A DNA stretch of 64,000 nucleotides from Hermatobates lingyangjiaoensis. Its lineage: Eukaryota > Arthropoda > Insecta > Hemiptera > Hermatobatidae. The first letter of the stretch is position 1; each line of letters opens with the position of its first letter. Below, piece by piece: positions 32,196 to 43,387 of this stretch. The position numbers and the translations under genes were made by a program. The notes under the pieces were generated by a model. That model did no database searches. It saw only the letters and a list, made by a program, of their open reading frames with translations, and was not told the DNA's origin. The stretch covers positions 1,434,501-1,498,500 of the forward strand of contig JAPFBL010000034.1 of NCBI GenBank assembly GCA_026182355.1, in the 5' to 3' direction.

Positions 32196-33110
32196 ATATA
32201 TAAATTAGTTTTAATCTCTAGTATTTAAGTAAATAATAAAATATAATTTAATATTTCATTTATATAATTATATTAAGTATATCATTTGTTTTCACAGTCA
32301 CCAGCAGTGTTGCAAACATTGAATACTGAAAATGTTTTAGTATGAACAATGGTTGCCGATGACAGACGTTTTGACGCATGCACAGCTGACAGCGTGTTGG
32401 CAGTACAAGGTGAAGAGCATTGCCATGCATCGCTTGACTATGACAGGCCGGCTGGTCAGGTCACTGCCACGCCAAACTGGACCGCAAAGGAACATACTTA
32501 AGTTAATTAGACTAGCTGTAAGTGCTTCAGTAATTGATTGTTCCATTGTATCAACTAGTTAATTATATCCATTGTCCATAATCTACGTTATTGCTATATT
32601 CATGTGTTAGACTGACAACCTCATTTGTTCAGTTACACTACTTTAGTTTCACTGTTCCATTATTGGAATAATGTATTGTTCACAATTCGTGCAGTTAACG
32701 AATGTGCAGTGTTAACTTTTTTTGAAAAAATACTTAATGCCTGCTGATACAAATGGTTTCAAACAAACTGCACTTTTTGAATATTAGGGGTAGAACACTT
32801 TGTCTGAATAAAAATATTTGCATGTTTTAGACTTGAATCATTTTCCAATATAGAATATTATTAGTGTATTGCATAATTATTATATGTTAATAAATATTAT
32901 GCACTAGAATGGATATTTATTTAATTTTTAACACATGAGAAACGTTTGATGTAATAATACTGCCCCCAACACCAAAAAATTGTTTTATAATACCTTTTTA
33001 GTGTCAAAAAAGGTCTAGTGCTATTGTATTTGGTGTTAGTGTTGATAATCAGAGATTCTAATTTCTAGCCTAGGTTAGGTTAAGTAGCAATGGCAGTCCC
33101 GTAAGAGAAT
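32196..33110. other. no confident gene
   Basis: 32340-32500 is GC-richer, with overlapping 69-codon frames on both strands and no recognisable product. Confidence 0.3.
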
Positions 33111-33119
33111 ATACATAGG

Positions 33120-33392
33120 CCGAACGTTAGCTCTTTGTGATACCACACAATGAACCATTCTACATTGGGAGTCCTAAATTTGGCCTAACTCAAGTGTATT
33201 TAGAGTAGGTACTTTTAAAGTGTACCTGAAATCGTACTCAAGATCGACGGCTTACATCCTCTCCGAAGTAAAAAGTCATCAAATTTTTTCAACTCCCGCG
33301 TAAATAAATCAAGGGCCAGAAAGGTATTGATCCCCAGACCTTACAGACCAGATACGAGCGCGTTGCCAATGAACTAACCTGTAAGTATGCTT
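33120..33392 (-). mobile_element. tRNA-derived SINE copy 2
   Basis: On minus, the A-box-like TTAGTTCATTGG (about 33366-33377) and B box GGATCAATACC (about 33326-33336) precede a body shared with 45.4 kb: gatttatttacgcggg, gaggatgtaagccgtc and tttcaggtac. There is no acceptor-stem pairing, so it is not a tRNA gene. Confidence 0.7.
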
Positions 33393-33479
33393 TTTGTTCC
33401 TTTTTCTGTGTCGTGCTTTGTTTAATTGAATGTGTTATGGTCCTTGTGGACCGTTTCTTAAATTTAGTCATAAATGATT

Positions 33480-34170
33480 AGACTCAGAGCCTGCCAATGT
33501 CAATTAGCCATTTCAGACCCCTTCAAGCAAATCAACCAGAAAAAGGTGGAAATTGGCATTTTCTATGCATAACCAACCAGGTAATGTTGATAACCATGAA
33601 TAAAGTTGACAAATATCAAACGAGAAACACTTGTTGTATCCATATAAATCTGTAAGTAAAAGATCTATACGTGTGACGTTAGAAACAACATCAGACTTTG
33701 CTTTCTCTAACCATTGATCTATTAGGAACTAAACAGTTAATAATCATGTTACTAATTTTGCCTGCTTCTATGTAAAATGTACTTTGGGACAATTTATTAT
33801 CAGTACTTAAAAAGATCATATACTGATTATACTTTTTTTACATTAACAAAATATGTATTTTTATTTATTTATGTGTATCGAATTTATATTTATTAATTTT
33901 ATTCTTTTGATAATATAGAAACACGAAGACACACATGCGAGCAATTTGAACCCACAACTCTATAAATGAGGTAATAAGTGTTATAGCATAAGGTGTAGAA
34001 GAGGGCACATTTGAAAGTTTACATACATATTTGTTAAAAAAATCGCATTTTGGAGCAAGATTGGCCACGAAAATGTAGTTTCTAGAGCTGGAGACTATTT
34101 TATCGAAATAACTCTATTATTAGTCGTGATAATTTCTGTTTATTACAAATGAAAGATAATTTAGTGGATC
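33480..34170. other. no gene seen
   Basis: AT-rich. The 67-codon minus frame at 33865 has no motif. Confidence 0.4.
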
Positions 34171-34174
34171 TTCA

Positions 34175-34445
34175 TATTCTATATTTATTCAGTATAGTTT
34201 ATTTCTAAATTGTTAGCAGATGGGCTGAAAACAATTTCAATTTTAGACTCAGAGTAGTAGATAATTGTTGCTGTAATCTTATGAAACGTAAATTTTTCAC
34301 AGAAAAATTTTGATATAAATTGTAAAAACATAGAAAGGTAGTATTACAGTTTGAAAGGAAGAGAAGACAATACAAGATGTTTACAAGGTTTTTTTTTCCA
34401 TGTGAAAGCTTATCTGAAATTCAGGACAATACTATGGTTATTATT
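34175..34445. repeat. 270-bp inverted repeat, left arm
   Basis: Matches 35887-36156 in reverse complement with few differences (for example both hold gaaaggtagtattac and aagcttatctgaaattcagg in opposite sense). Confidence 0.85.
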
Positions 34446-35024
34446 TCTGTTTTAATAAATATGAAAAATTAATTACATTAAAATGCAATTAAAAATTACT
34501 GGAAAGTTTGTTGTTATATATGTGAACACTATGGAACAATTGAAACGGCTCGGACTGGGACCTATATCATGGGAAAATTGCAAATGCTACATAGTTCTGG
34601 TTTTTTTAGTTATTACTCTTGCTGATTAAGAGAGGAAAGGCTAACGATATTTCGCAAACTTTCATCAAGCTTTAATGTATCAATTCAAATGTGAAAGAAG
34701 TAAATTAAAACTTTTTCTAAGAATCGCATGCAGTAATGTGAATACAATATGAATTGTGTTCGTTAGCGATTTGTGGTGAATAGTTATAACTAGGAAAAAA
34801 ATGTGAACTGATTTCATTCTCACTATCACCATATCCCACGAAAAAGGTTTTATCAGAATGAAGTTAGTATCTTTAATCATAAAAAAACACAAGTATATTA
34901 TTTTCACAACCATATTCAAAATATTATTTAAATCACAAATATATATTGCAAAGTAAGTATTATTCATATACGAGTATATCATGATAAACGAAAAACAGTC
35001 CGGCAGAACAAATAACAATTAAAA
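34446..35024. other. interior of the large inverted repeat, left part
   Basis: AT-rich. A 112-codon minus frame (34680-35018) is hydrophobic, without transposase or other motif. Confidence 0.4.
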
Positions 35025-35109
35025 ATAAGCAGTGTCACATAAACTGAAACACAACAAAGACTCACTTCTCAAAGACTTCTTTGTTGTGTTTCAGTTTATG
35101 TGGCACTGC

Positions 35110-35141
<32 letters not shown>
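35025..35141. repeat. small foldback plus (TA)n
   Basis: Arms of about 35 bp (cagtgtcacataaactgaaa and complement) around ctcacttctcaaaga, followed by (TA)n at 35110-35141. No ribozyme. Confidence 0.75.
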
Positions 35142-35146
<5 letters not shown>

Positions 35147-35235
35147 TTTTTTCGTTGGAAATACGATCCAAAACGGACAAATATAGTTTAATATAAACAA
35201 AGAAACATAGAGAAATCAAAAGAACACACTTACAG

Positions 35236-35269
35236 TCTCTAATTTTCGGTTTGAACCGTCTTCAGGAGA
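35236..35269 (-). ncRNA. alpha hammerhead
   Basis: Intact: UCUC/GAGA, CUGAAGA, C, GGUU-CAA-ACC, GAA-AAUU-A. Confidence 0.8.
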
Positions 35270-35364
35270 GATAAGAGAGGGAAACCAAGCGCACTGGATC
35301 AGAGATCCAGAGATCAGGTCTCCAACCGTCTCTGATCCAGTGCGCTTGGTTTCCCTCTCTTATC

Positions 35365-35398
35365 TCTCCTGAAGACGGTTCAAACCAAAAATTAGAGA
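35365..35398 (+). ncRNA. alpha hammerhead, G12A
   Basis: As the partner, but GAAA reads AAAA. Confidence 0.65.
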
Positions 35399-35886
35399 CT
35401 GTAAGTGTGTTCTTTTGATTTCTCTATGTTTCTTTGTTTATATTGAACTATATATATATATATGTATAAAGTTTTGATTTTTACGGTGAAACTATTTAAG
35501 TACCTAATTTTTCAACTCAATACCTTCTAAGACAAATTTTAAGGGTTTACATTACAGGTTGGCATAAGTTCTTTTTTTCTAAGTCAGTTTGAAACTGAAT
35601 TCCTTTTCCCAAAACACAGTGTCAGTTATTGTGTTTTTTTTATTTATATTTAAAATGCTTTGTTAATTATTTCATAGTTCTTCATATGCTTGAAAAAGTT
35701 ATTATTATTATTATTTTTAACATTATGTTTAGTTAATTCTATTTTCTTTTTTATTAATTTTTTGTTACCCCAGTATTAATCTATAGTTTGTTTTCTATCT
35801 GTATATTAATATCTGTGTGAGTGTTGGGGTTCTAACAAAATTTTTTGTCAAGTAGTTGCTTTGTTCCTTGATTAAACAAAGCAAGA

Positions 35887-36156
35887 AATAATAACCATAG
35901 TATTGTCCTGAATTTCAGATAAGCTTTCACATGGAAAAAAAAACATTGTAAACATCTTGTATTGTCTTCTCTTCCTTTCAAACCGTAATACTACCTTTCT
36001 ATGTTTTTACAATTTATATCAAAATTTTTCTTTGAAAAATTTACGGTTCATAAGATTACAGCAACAATTATATACTACTTTGAGTCTGAAATTGGAATTG
36101 TTTTCAGCCCGTCTGCTAACAATTTAGAAATAAACTATACTGAATAAATATAGAAT
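35887..36156. repeat. 270-bp inverted repeat, right arm
   Basis: Partner of 34175-34445, spacer about 1.44 kb. Confidence 0.85.
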
Positions 36157-36169
36157 ATATTTATTCAGA

Positions 36170-36960
36170 CTCTGTTTTGAATGGTTTCTGTTCACATATA
36201 TTATACAATTTTGAAATTATCAGTATTATTCCGTTTTTAATGTTGTTAGTCACTTAGATTTTCTATGTTGCCAAGTTTATGTATTCAACACCAAAACGTC
36301 AGCAATTGTTGAAAATGGAATCCAACTAAAAACGTTAAGCAAGAAACAGTCTTCTACTTTACATATCTTTTTACTAATATTTAGGTTACCAACAATGTCT
36401 TCTAATTAAACTTTTAATTTATAATTTTAGAAAAGACACATTTTCCTTTATAAGTAAAATAAGTTTTAATTTAAAATTTTTGCAAGCACTTTGGTAATTT
36501 TCGTTCCATGTTTTGGCTGGCTGTGATTAATTTTTCTGCAGGTGGTAACAAATACACTACTGGAAGTTGACTCACATGTGTTTGTAAAGTCACGTTGACA
36601 TGTGGAAAGAGTAACAGAACTGTTATGATGATGTTATTTCTGTGAAACAGGCTTTTGCAAACAATAGGAGTTGAATAGGCTGTTCGACAGAATATTGAAG
36701 CAATACATTCAAATCAGGCAAAACAATCAATGTTATAACAAGTTTTTAATATTCTGACACGATTGATAAACTATACAGTGAAAGCCAACACAGTCATGAG
36801 CGCAGTGGAGATGTGCAGCTTCACTTAATTGGAAATTAAATTCTCTTTATAATACTGCTGTACATGTTAGTTGAGTTCATCATAAACGTAAACTCAATTG
36901 AGAAGCTATCGTGGAAAACGTAACCATAAAATATAAAAAAAAAAGTGCCTAAAGTTTTGA
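36170..36960. other. no gene seen
   Basis: AT-rich, no structure identified. Confidence 0.4.
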
Positions 36961-36967
36961 GTAATAT

Positions 36968-37309
36968 GTCAGGTCATAATAGCTTTCAAGAGTAAGATTA
37001 TGACTCTGTTCATGGGAAGTCTTCGTCAGCTCATAATAGCTTTCAAGAGTAAGATGATGACTCTGTTCATGGGAAGTTTTCGTCAGGTCATAATAGCTTT
37101 CAAGAGTAAGATTATGACTCTGTTTATGGGAAGTTTTTGTCAGGTCATAATAGCTTTCAAGAGTAAGATGATGACTCTGTTCATGGGAAGTTTTCGTCAG
37201 GTCATAATAGCTTTCAAGAGTAAGATGATGACTCTGTTCATGGGAAGTTTTCGTCAGGTCATAATAGCTTTCAAGAGTAAGATGATGACTCTGTTCATGG
37301 GAAGTTTTC
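36968..37309. repeat. 57-bp minisatellite, 6 copies
   Basis: Units begin at 36968, 37025, 37082, 37139, 37196 and 37253 with one to three substitutions. The unit is a multiple of 3 and lacks stops in frames on both strands. This explains the repetitive 116- and 120-codon frames, which I do not call as genes. Confidence 0.95.
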
Positions 37310-37734
37310 ATTACAGCAGTATGAACACAAAGTCTTACATTTCAAGCTAATCTTCATATTGACTATCGAAAGCTCTTGGGTGCTTTGTGATCAGTTTGTA
37401 GACTAATTTATAATGGTTAGCTTATATATTAGTAGTTAGAACAGGATCCTCTCTTTGGAGCGACTTTATGAAGAGCGTGTACACCACGAGGCCAGCTAAA
37501 TCAATAATTTCAACAGCAGAACTAAGCAGAAGACTAGTGAAGATTACAGAAATTACTTATTAGTTTACAAGATCATTCACAGAATTATATTAAATCTCAG
37601 GAAACGCATCATCTAAACACAGAATATTTAAAAACCAAACAAACTAACTATTGTATCTCGCATTCTAATGTTCAGCTGACAGCCTATAACCCTACGAGTC
37701 AGTGTTAGTATATTATTGCATTGTTGTTTTGTAG

Positions 37735-37870
37735 ACGGCTGAGAGACTGTCAAAGTCAGCCCTACAATGCGGATTCCTTGAGAGAATATTGAATTTCCCA
37801 TTCGTTACATATTGAGAGTCCTAAATTGTGACTAACTCAAGTCAATTTAAAATAGGGATCTTTCAACAGG
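37735..37870 (-). mobile_element. SINE 3' fragment
   Basis: Shares gagagaatat, gagagtcctaaatt and ctaactcaag with the distal part of the SINE region at 33.1 kb, in the same orientation. The tRNA-like head is absent. Confidence 0.45.
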
Positions 37871-38197
37871 TCTAAGTAAAAAATGCACGAAACACGAAAT
37901 TTTATAAGCCAATAATAAATTATTCAGTTCTATTAAAATTGGTATCCATATATTAAAGCCCTATTAAAAGTAGAGGTCCGTTTATATTTTTAGCCACCTT
38001 GTATAAAAACAGCATCGAAATACATCATTAACATAAATCAAAATCTATAATAACAAATATTAATAGTTGGAGAGATTAGCATTGTAGTTAATATTTGAAT
38101 TACATAAACTTCATACAAAACACGAGATTATAATTAATTTTGGCATGTTAGATGTTTGTTTTTCAATGCCGCTCTCATAGGGTTTCACTTTCATATA

Positions 38198-38387
38198 ATG
38201 ATTTCACATAAACACGTGAAATAACAATCAATGATCAAACCACTATAAGAAATGGGAAAAAAAGACTAAGATCTTTGAACCGTAACAAGCGATCTTTGTT
38301 AGAGTCAAAACGTCTAACTGGGTTTTTCTTAGTCTTGTTTTCCCATATCTTATTGTGGTTTGAACATATATATATATATATATATAT
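38198..38387. mobile_element. beta foldback, decayed
   Basis: The minus arm has a mutated ribozyme at 38266-38309 (core CUAACAA). The plus arm lacks one. (TA)n at 38366-38387 is its junction with PLE D. Confidence 0.65.
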
Positions 38388-38481
38388 ACACTTTTTTTCG
38401 TTGGAAATACGATCCAAAACGGACAAATATAGTTCAATATAAACAAAGAAACATAGAGAAATCAGAAGAACACACTTACAG

Positions 38482-38515
38482 TCTCTAATTTTCGGTTTGA
38501 ACCGTCTTCAGGAGA
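38482..38515 (-). ncRNA. alpha hammerhead in PLE D 3' UTR
   Basis: Intact: stem I UCUC/GAGA, CUGAAGA, C, GGUUCAAACC, GAA-AAUU-A. Confidence 0.85.
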
Positions 38516-38811
38516 GATAAGAGAGGGAAACCAAGCGCACTGGATCAGAGACGGTTGGAGACCAACAGTGTTGCCGCATGCGCGCCCGTTCACAGAAAAT
38601 AAGGTAGACAGGAATCAATTTATAATTAATTTATAATTTATAAAATAAAATAATGGAATATGAAAACAATAAATATATAAAAAAGAAAAAATTGAAAAAA
38701 TAAGGGAAATTGATACAGAGAAATTGATACATAAACAAAAGTGCTGACTATGCTATGATAAAATAAAATAAAACTAAGAATACAAATAATAATAACAAAT
38801 GAAATAATTTA

Positions 38812-38816
<5 letters not shown>

Positions 38817-38842
<26 letters not shown>
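38817..38842. repeat. poly-A/T tract in PLE D 3' UTR
   Basis: Homopolymer just after the stop codon, length-variable among the three copies. Confidence 0.9.
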
Positions 38843-38844
<2 letters not shown>

Positions 38845-38869
38845 TGAAAAGGCAAGGAACTTTTAGACA

Positions 38870-41704
38870 TTATCGCTTTAGATTGAGGCCAGGTGCACTA
38901 CGCGCACTTAATAGCCAAATATGGGCTTCTTCGGAGGCTCGTAGTGTGAGATCTTTGCTGTCAGGGGGTATTTGTCGCAGAATCTGTAACCTGTAGCACT
39001 CATTAAAAGGGAGACCGTGGCTATTGGCATGTATGGCAATAGGAAGATGGGAGCGACTATTGACTGAAGCTCTGTGATTGTTCATACGGAGACTAAGCTT
39101 GGTGGATGCTTGGCCTACGTAGAACGAATCACACTTGGTACACTCCAAACGGTACACACAGTTTTTGGAGGTACACGAGCAGTCAGTTGCAACAGGATAG
39201 AGGGTGTTATGGGGGGGAGCTGTGAAGTGTGGTTGGGGATTTATAATGGGACACGTGAGGCAACCTCGACGTCCGCACAGTTGCGCTCCAGAGGGCAAAC
39301 TGTTTGCCCTCGTGGAGGTTAGCTTCCTGTGCGAAAGAAAATTGCCAAGGTTGGGAGGACGTCTGTAGGATAGGCGTGGCGGATTAGGAAAGGTTTTGGA
39401 GGTGGCTGGGGAAGAGGATATGATCGGGAAAAGTTCTTTAATGATGGTACCCAGTCTGTGGATACCTGGGAAGTAGGTTGTTATAAGGTAGGGAGACCCA
39501 GAGGGAGAGGAAGAGGAGGTTGATGTAGGATTGTGTGGGATCGTGGCAGGAACCAGTCTTCTGGTTAGGAAGGGGAGAGGGTAACCTCGCTCTACAAATT
39601 TACTTTTTAGGCTATTGATATGTAGGTGTTTATCTTGTAGTCTGTTACAAATCCGGTGAATTCGTATGGAGAGGGATCTCGGAATGGATTTCTTAATGTG
39701 GGGAGGGTGGCAGCTATTGAAGTGTAGATATAAATGGGGATTAGAGGGTTTAGAATGGACGGAAGTAATGAGAGAACTATTGTTGAGGGTGATATCGACA
39801 TCAAGAAAGGTAGTGGATCTGTTGGAAATGTTATGGGTAAAGGAGATGGAAGAGCAAAAAGATTTGAAGTTGTCGATGAAGACTTCCAACTCGGAAATGC
39901 CATGGGTCCAGATAAAGAAGATGTCATCGATGAAGCGGGTATACAGTGAGGGAAGAAGGTGGCAGGTTTGGAAAAAACTATTTTCAAGGTGAGCCATGAA
40001 CAGATTGGCAAAGGAGGGAGCCATTCTAGTTCCCATGGCCGTTCCTTTGATTTGCAGGTAAAAGTCTTCATCGAACTTGAAAGCATTGTGTTTGAGGACG
40101 AAGGAGGCTAAGGTGATAATGAAGTCAGTGGATGGCGAATGAGGGAGTGGTCTGGAAGAGAGGAAGTAGCGCAAAGCGGTTAAGCCCTCACTGTGATCTA
40201 TGACAGTGTACAACGAGGTTACATCCATAGTTACAAGGAGGATTGGATAAGGGGGAGATTCAGGCAGGGATACACTTTTGATTTTATCTAGGAAGTGAAA
40301 GGAATCTTTACAGAAAGAAGGTTGACTGCTCACTAGTGGTTGCAGAATAAAATCTACGAACGCTGAAATTCGCTCAGTGAGACAGCCGTAGCTGGAAACT
40401 ATGGGTCTCCCGGGAGGTGGATTATTGGGCATTTGAAAGGGTTTGTGGATTTTTGGCAGGATGTAAAAAGTGGGACAGCGGGGTGTAATAGGTGTGAGAA
40501 GTTGAATGTCTTCATCTGTAAGTCCCTCATGGTTGGCGTGGGTGTGTAGGAGTTGAACCAACTCTAGATGGAAGTTGGGTGTAGGATCTGAAGGAAGAGG
40601 CTGGTAAAACAAGGGATCCTGCAGCTGCGCCCGGGCAAGTCGCTGATAAACATCGCGGTCCATTAGCACAACTGTAGAACCCTTGTCCGCAGGCATAATG
40701 AGGAGGTTTCGGTTTCTTATGAGGTTTTTTAGTGACTTTCGTTCAGTGTGGGAAAGGTTATCAGGGGGATTGAGGGATTTTAAGAATGAAGGATTAGAAA
40801 CTCTGTTGAGGAGTTGTGAAATAAATAGTTCCAGTGGATGGGAGGCTAAAAGAGGTGAAGGCTCATGATTGGAGGGAGGTTTAAATTTTTTAAGAGAGCT
40901 ATGCACAGTGGAGTGGACAGATGATTGAGGGTCAGTCCGGGATTTCCAGTAATATTGCCAACGGAGGGACCTACAGAACATCTGTACGTCCTCTAGAAGT
41001 TTTAAAGGTTGGACTTTCGGAGTGGGACAGAACGAAAGTCCTTTTGAAAGGAGGTTTTTTTCATCAGAGGTGAGGGAGTGGGTTGACAAATTACAAATAG
41101 TTTTGTCTTGAGTGGGAGTAGGATCAGAGTTTTTTCTAGGAAATTCAGGGTTAAGGGTGGGTTGTGGAGGGGTTAAAAGTGAGGTCAGAGGGTTTTGAGC
41201 TAATACAAATTCGGGTAGTATGGTTGAGGTATGGTATGGGGTGTTATAGTGAGGGAGGTTAGGAAGTTGGAAAGGCAGGCTGAGACCCAGGCTCAGATAG
41301 CTGCGACATAATGAAGAAAATTTTTTTAGTGATGATTTCCTAAGTGAGTCTAAAACTTTTTGGCCCGAAAGAAGATGTTGGTGGGACAAAGTCTGGAAAC
41401 GGGGAGAAATTTTCAGAAGGATCTTAAGAGTGGAGAGTAATTTTTGAGAATAGGTGGTTCTTAGATTAATATAGTTGGCAAGAGTTATGGAGGACATATG
41501 AAGGGATGCTTGAAAACCGAATATTGCAATATTGTTACGGAAAGCAGGGGGTATGGCAGAAATAGGTAGCTTTAAGGTGAGGCCATTGGGCGGAATATTA
41601 AGACGCAGACAATTGGATAAGAATTCTATATGCGCAGTGCACCTGGCTATTTTGACTGCGAGATAATGAATTTGGTTTAGCCAGAAGGTTGTGGGATTTT
41701 CCAT
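38870..41704 (-). CDS. PLE D polyprotein: reverse transcriptase plus GIY-YIG endonuclease
   Basis: 944 codons, uninterrupted. I start at the ATG at 41704 because its context (ACCATGG) is a good Kozak match; the longer frame opens with GTG five codons upstream. The N-terminal about 330 residues have no recognised domain. RT follows: PTFYILPKIHK (about 411-421), GRPIVSSYG, motif A LLVTMDVTSLYT (catalytic Asp about 494), motif B KGTAMGTRMAPSFANLFMA (about 553), motif C TRFIDDIFFIW (Asp pair about 593-594) and TTFLDVDI. A Ser/Pro-rich linker leads to the Cys motif CGRRGCLTC (about 810). The GIY-YIG nuclease has CVYRLEC and FYVG (about 849-864), LSLRMNNHRA with the presumed catalytic Arg, RASEEAHIWLL with the metal-binding Glu, and PGLNLKR at the end. 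Every key residue I can check is present. Expected role: nick target DNA and reverse-transcribe the element RNA. Transcription and activity are inferred. Confidence 0.92.
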   Translation of the reverse strand: MENPTTFWLNQIHYLAVKIARCTAHIEFLSNCLRLNIPPNGLTLKLPISAIPPAFRNNIAIFGFQASLHMSSITLANYINLRTTYSQKLLSTLKILLKISPRFQTLSHQHLLSGQKVLDSLRKSSLKKFSSLCRSYLSLGLSLPFQLPNLPHYNTPYHTSTILPEFVLAQNPLTSLLTPPQPTLNPEFPRKNSDPTPTQDKTICNLSTHSLTSDEKNLLSKGLSFCPTPKVQPLKLLEDVQMFCRSLRWQYYWKSRTDPQSSVHSTVHSSLKKFKPPSNHEPSPLLASHPLELFISQLLNRVSNPSFLKSLNPPDNLSHTERKSLKNLIRNRNLLIMPADKGSTVVLMDRDVYQRLARAQLQDPLFYQPLPSDPTPNFHLELVQLLHTHANHEGLTDEDIQLLTPITPRCPTFYILPKIHKPFQMPNNPPPGRPIVSSYGCLTERISAFVDFILQPLVSSQPSFCKDSFHFLDKIKSVSLPESPPYPILLVTMDVTSLYTVIDHSEGLTALRYFLSSRPLPHSPSTDFIITLASFVLKHNAFKFDEDFYLQIKGTAMGTRMAPSFANLFMAHLENSFFQTCHLLPSLYTRFIDDIFFIWTHGISELEVFIDNFKSFCSSISFTHNISNRSTTFLDVDITLNNSSLITSVHSKPSNPHLYLHFNSCHPPHIKKSIPRSLSIRIHRICNRLQDKHLHINSLKSKFVERGYPLPFLTRRLVPATIPHNPTSTSSSSPSGSPYLITTYFPGIHRLGTIIKELFPIISSSPATSKTFPNPPRLSYRRPPNLGNFLSHRKLTSTRANSLPSGAQLCGRRGCLTCPIINPQPHFTAPPHNTLYPVATDCSCTSKNCVYRLECTKCDSFYVGQASTKLSLRMNNHRASVNSRSHLPIAIHANSHGLPFNECYRLQILRQIPPDSKDLTLRASEEAHIWLLSARSAPGLNLKR

Positions 41705-41739
41705 GGTAAAATAACACACAAAAAACTAAAACTATTTGG

Positions 41740-41786
<47 letters not shown>

Positions 41787-42591
41787 GGATATTTACTAAT
41801 TAAATGACTTATAAAACAGTTATTGGGAGCTATTACAAGTCAAAATAAAATTGAGAGAAAAGAAAATTAAAAAGAATAATCCAAGTTAACACTAATAAAT
41901 GTTTGAATAAAATCAAGATAAAACAGAAGTAACAAGGGAATAGGTTACCTTTAATCTGCTGTAATGTAATACGCTAATGAGGGAGAAATCTGAACATTAA
42001 CTGTTGATATTGAAATTGGAACCAAAGAGATCTAATTTGTGGAAAGGAATTATGATAATGGTCGAGGGATTTACATAACAGTTTTAAAAGCTAGAAAATA
42101 AAGAATAAAACAAATAATATTCAAAAGATAACTGATTTCAAAATAAACTTACACAAACTAAAAATTAGTTTAAATTTAAGATAAATAGATTTCATACATA
42201 AAGAAAATAAAGCAAAATAAAAAATCTGGAATTAAAACAAATAATATAAAACTTATTATTCCATGGTAAAATAAAACAATCCGAGAAATTAAATTTTTGT
42301 TGATTAAATGAATCAAGCAGGTTCAAAATACACAATAACAAAAACAGAATGAATAGAATGATAAACAAAACAAAATAAAATCAAAACAAAAATGCAAAGA
42401 TGCTGAAAACTTGAGATCAAAAACCATAAATGGTTAGGATATTAGACAATAACTTGATCCTGTCTACCTTATACTGTTCTTGAAGATTAAAAAGAAAAAC
42501 GAATAGCGTTTGAAGAAACCAAGAAAGCAGTTAAGAACACAAATATAACAGCACAAGAGGTTATAGGGTTTGATGCACTTCACGCACTAAA
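41705..42591 (-). other. PLE D 5' leader
   Basis: AT-rich sequence between the upstream pseudo-LTR and the ORF, with a 40-nt poly-A/T run at 41743-41782. It presumably holds the 5' UTR; no promoter motif is assignable. Confidence 0.6.
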
Positions 42592-43008
42592 ACACTTTTT
42601 TTCGTTGGAAATACGATCCAAAACGGACAAATATAGTTCAATATAAACAAAGAAACATAGAGAAATCAGAAGAACACACTTACAGTCTCTAATTTTCGGT
42701 TTGAACCGTCTTCAGGAGAGATAAGAGAGGGAAACCAAGCGCACTGGATCAGAGACGGTTGGAGACCAACAGTGTTGCCGCATGCGCGCCCGTTCACAGA
42801 AAATAAGGTAGACAGGAATCAATTTATAATTAATTTATAATTTATAAAATAAAATAATGGAATATGAAAACAATAAATATATAAAAAAGAAAAAATTGAA
42901 AAAATAAGGGAAATTGATACAGAGAAATTGATACATAAACAAAAGTGCTGACTATGCTATGATAAAATAAAATAAAACTAAGAATACAAATAATAATAAC
43001 AAATGAAA

Positions 43009-43041
<33 letters not shown>

Positions 43042-43366
43042 TGTGAAAAGGCAAGGAACTTTTAGACATTATCGCTTTAGATTGAGGCCAGGTGCACTAC
43101 GCGCACTTAATAGCCAAATATGGGCTTCTTCGGAGGCTCGTAGTGTGAGATCTTTGCTGTCAGGGGGTATTTGTCGCAGAATCTGTAACCTGTAGCACTC
43201 ATTAAAAGGGAGACCGTGGCTATTGGCATGTATGGCAATAGGAAGATGGGAGCGACTATTGACTGAAGCTCTGTGATTGTTCATACGGAGACTAAGCTTG
43301 GTGGATGCTTGGCCTACGTAGAACGAATCACACTTGGTACACTCCAAACGGTACACACAGTTTTGG
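42592..43366 (-). repeat. PLE D pseudo-LTR, 5' copy
   Basis: Contains 95 terminal codons (43069-43356 and upstream) ending in PGLNLKR, the 3' UTR and a hammerhead. It stops within CVYR at the inversion junction. Confidence 0.9.
42686..42719 (-). ncRNA. alpha hammerhead in upstream pseudo-LTR
   Basis: Identical in core and stems to 38482-38515. With it, this brackets one element length, so cleavage at both would release a unit-length RNA. Confidence 0.85.
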
Positions 43367-43387
43367 AGTGACTGTGTGTCACACCTT

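Larger units (their letters stand above)
35142..35463. mobile_element. alpha ribozyme foldback (D family)
   Basis: It has the same 3' end as PLE D (tttcgttggaaatacgatcc tail) in both orientations, meeting at about 35310. (TA)n on both sides. It is nested inside the 270-bp inverted repeat. Confidence 0.85.
38388..39164 (-). repeat. PLE D pseudo-LTR, 3' copy
   Basis: Direct repeat partner of 42592-43366. Includes the ORF end and ribozyme. Confidence 0.9.
38388..43366 (-). mobile_element. PLE D, near-intact with direct pseudo-LTRs
   Basis: A minus-strand Penelope-like element of about 5 kb. A 775-bp direct repeat at 38388-39164 and 42592-43366 (identical apart from poly-A length, as far as I could compare by eye) forms pseudo-LTRs. 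Each spans the last 95 codons, the 3' UTR and the alpha hammerhead. Between them lie a 5' region (41705-42591), the full ORF and its end. This tandem, partly overlapping arrangement is typical of PLEs. It is bounded on the left by (TA)n and on the right by an inverted partial copy of itself. Confidence 0.9.

Noticed and set aside
36949..37350. 116- and 120-codon repetitive ORFs on both strands
   Set aside because: They are produced by a 57-bp tandem repeat lacking stops. No start context, codon signal or flanking gene structure.
39074..40868. Plus-strand ORFs of 61-108 codons inside PLE D
   Set aside because: Antisense shadows of the polyprotein.
43334..43387. Met-initiated start for the inverted PLE fragment
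   Set aside because: The first 17 codons come from inversion-junction and antisense sequence; homology to the polyprotein begins at LITTYFPG.
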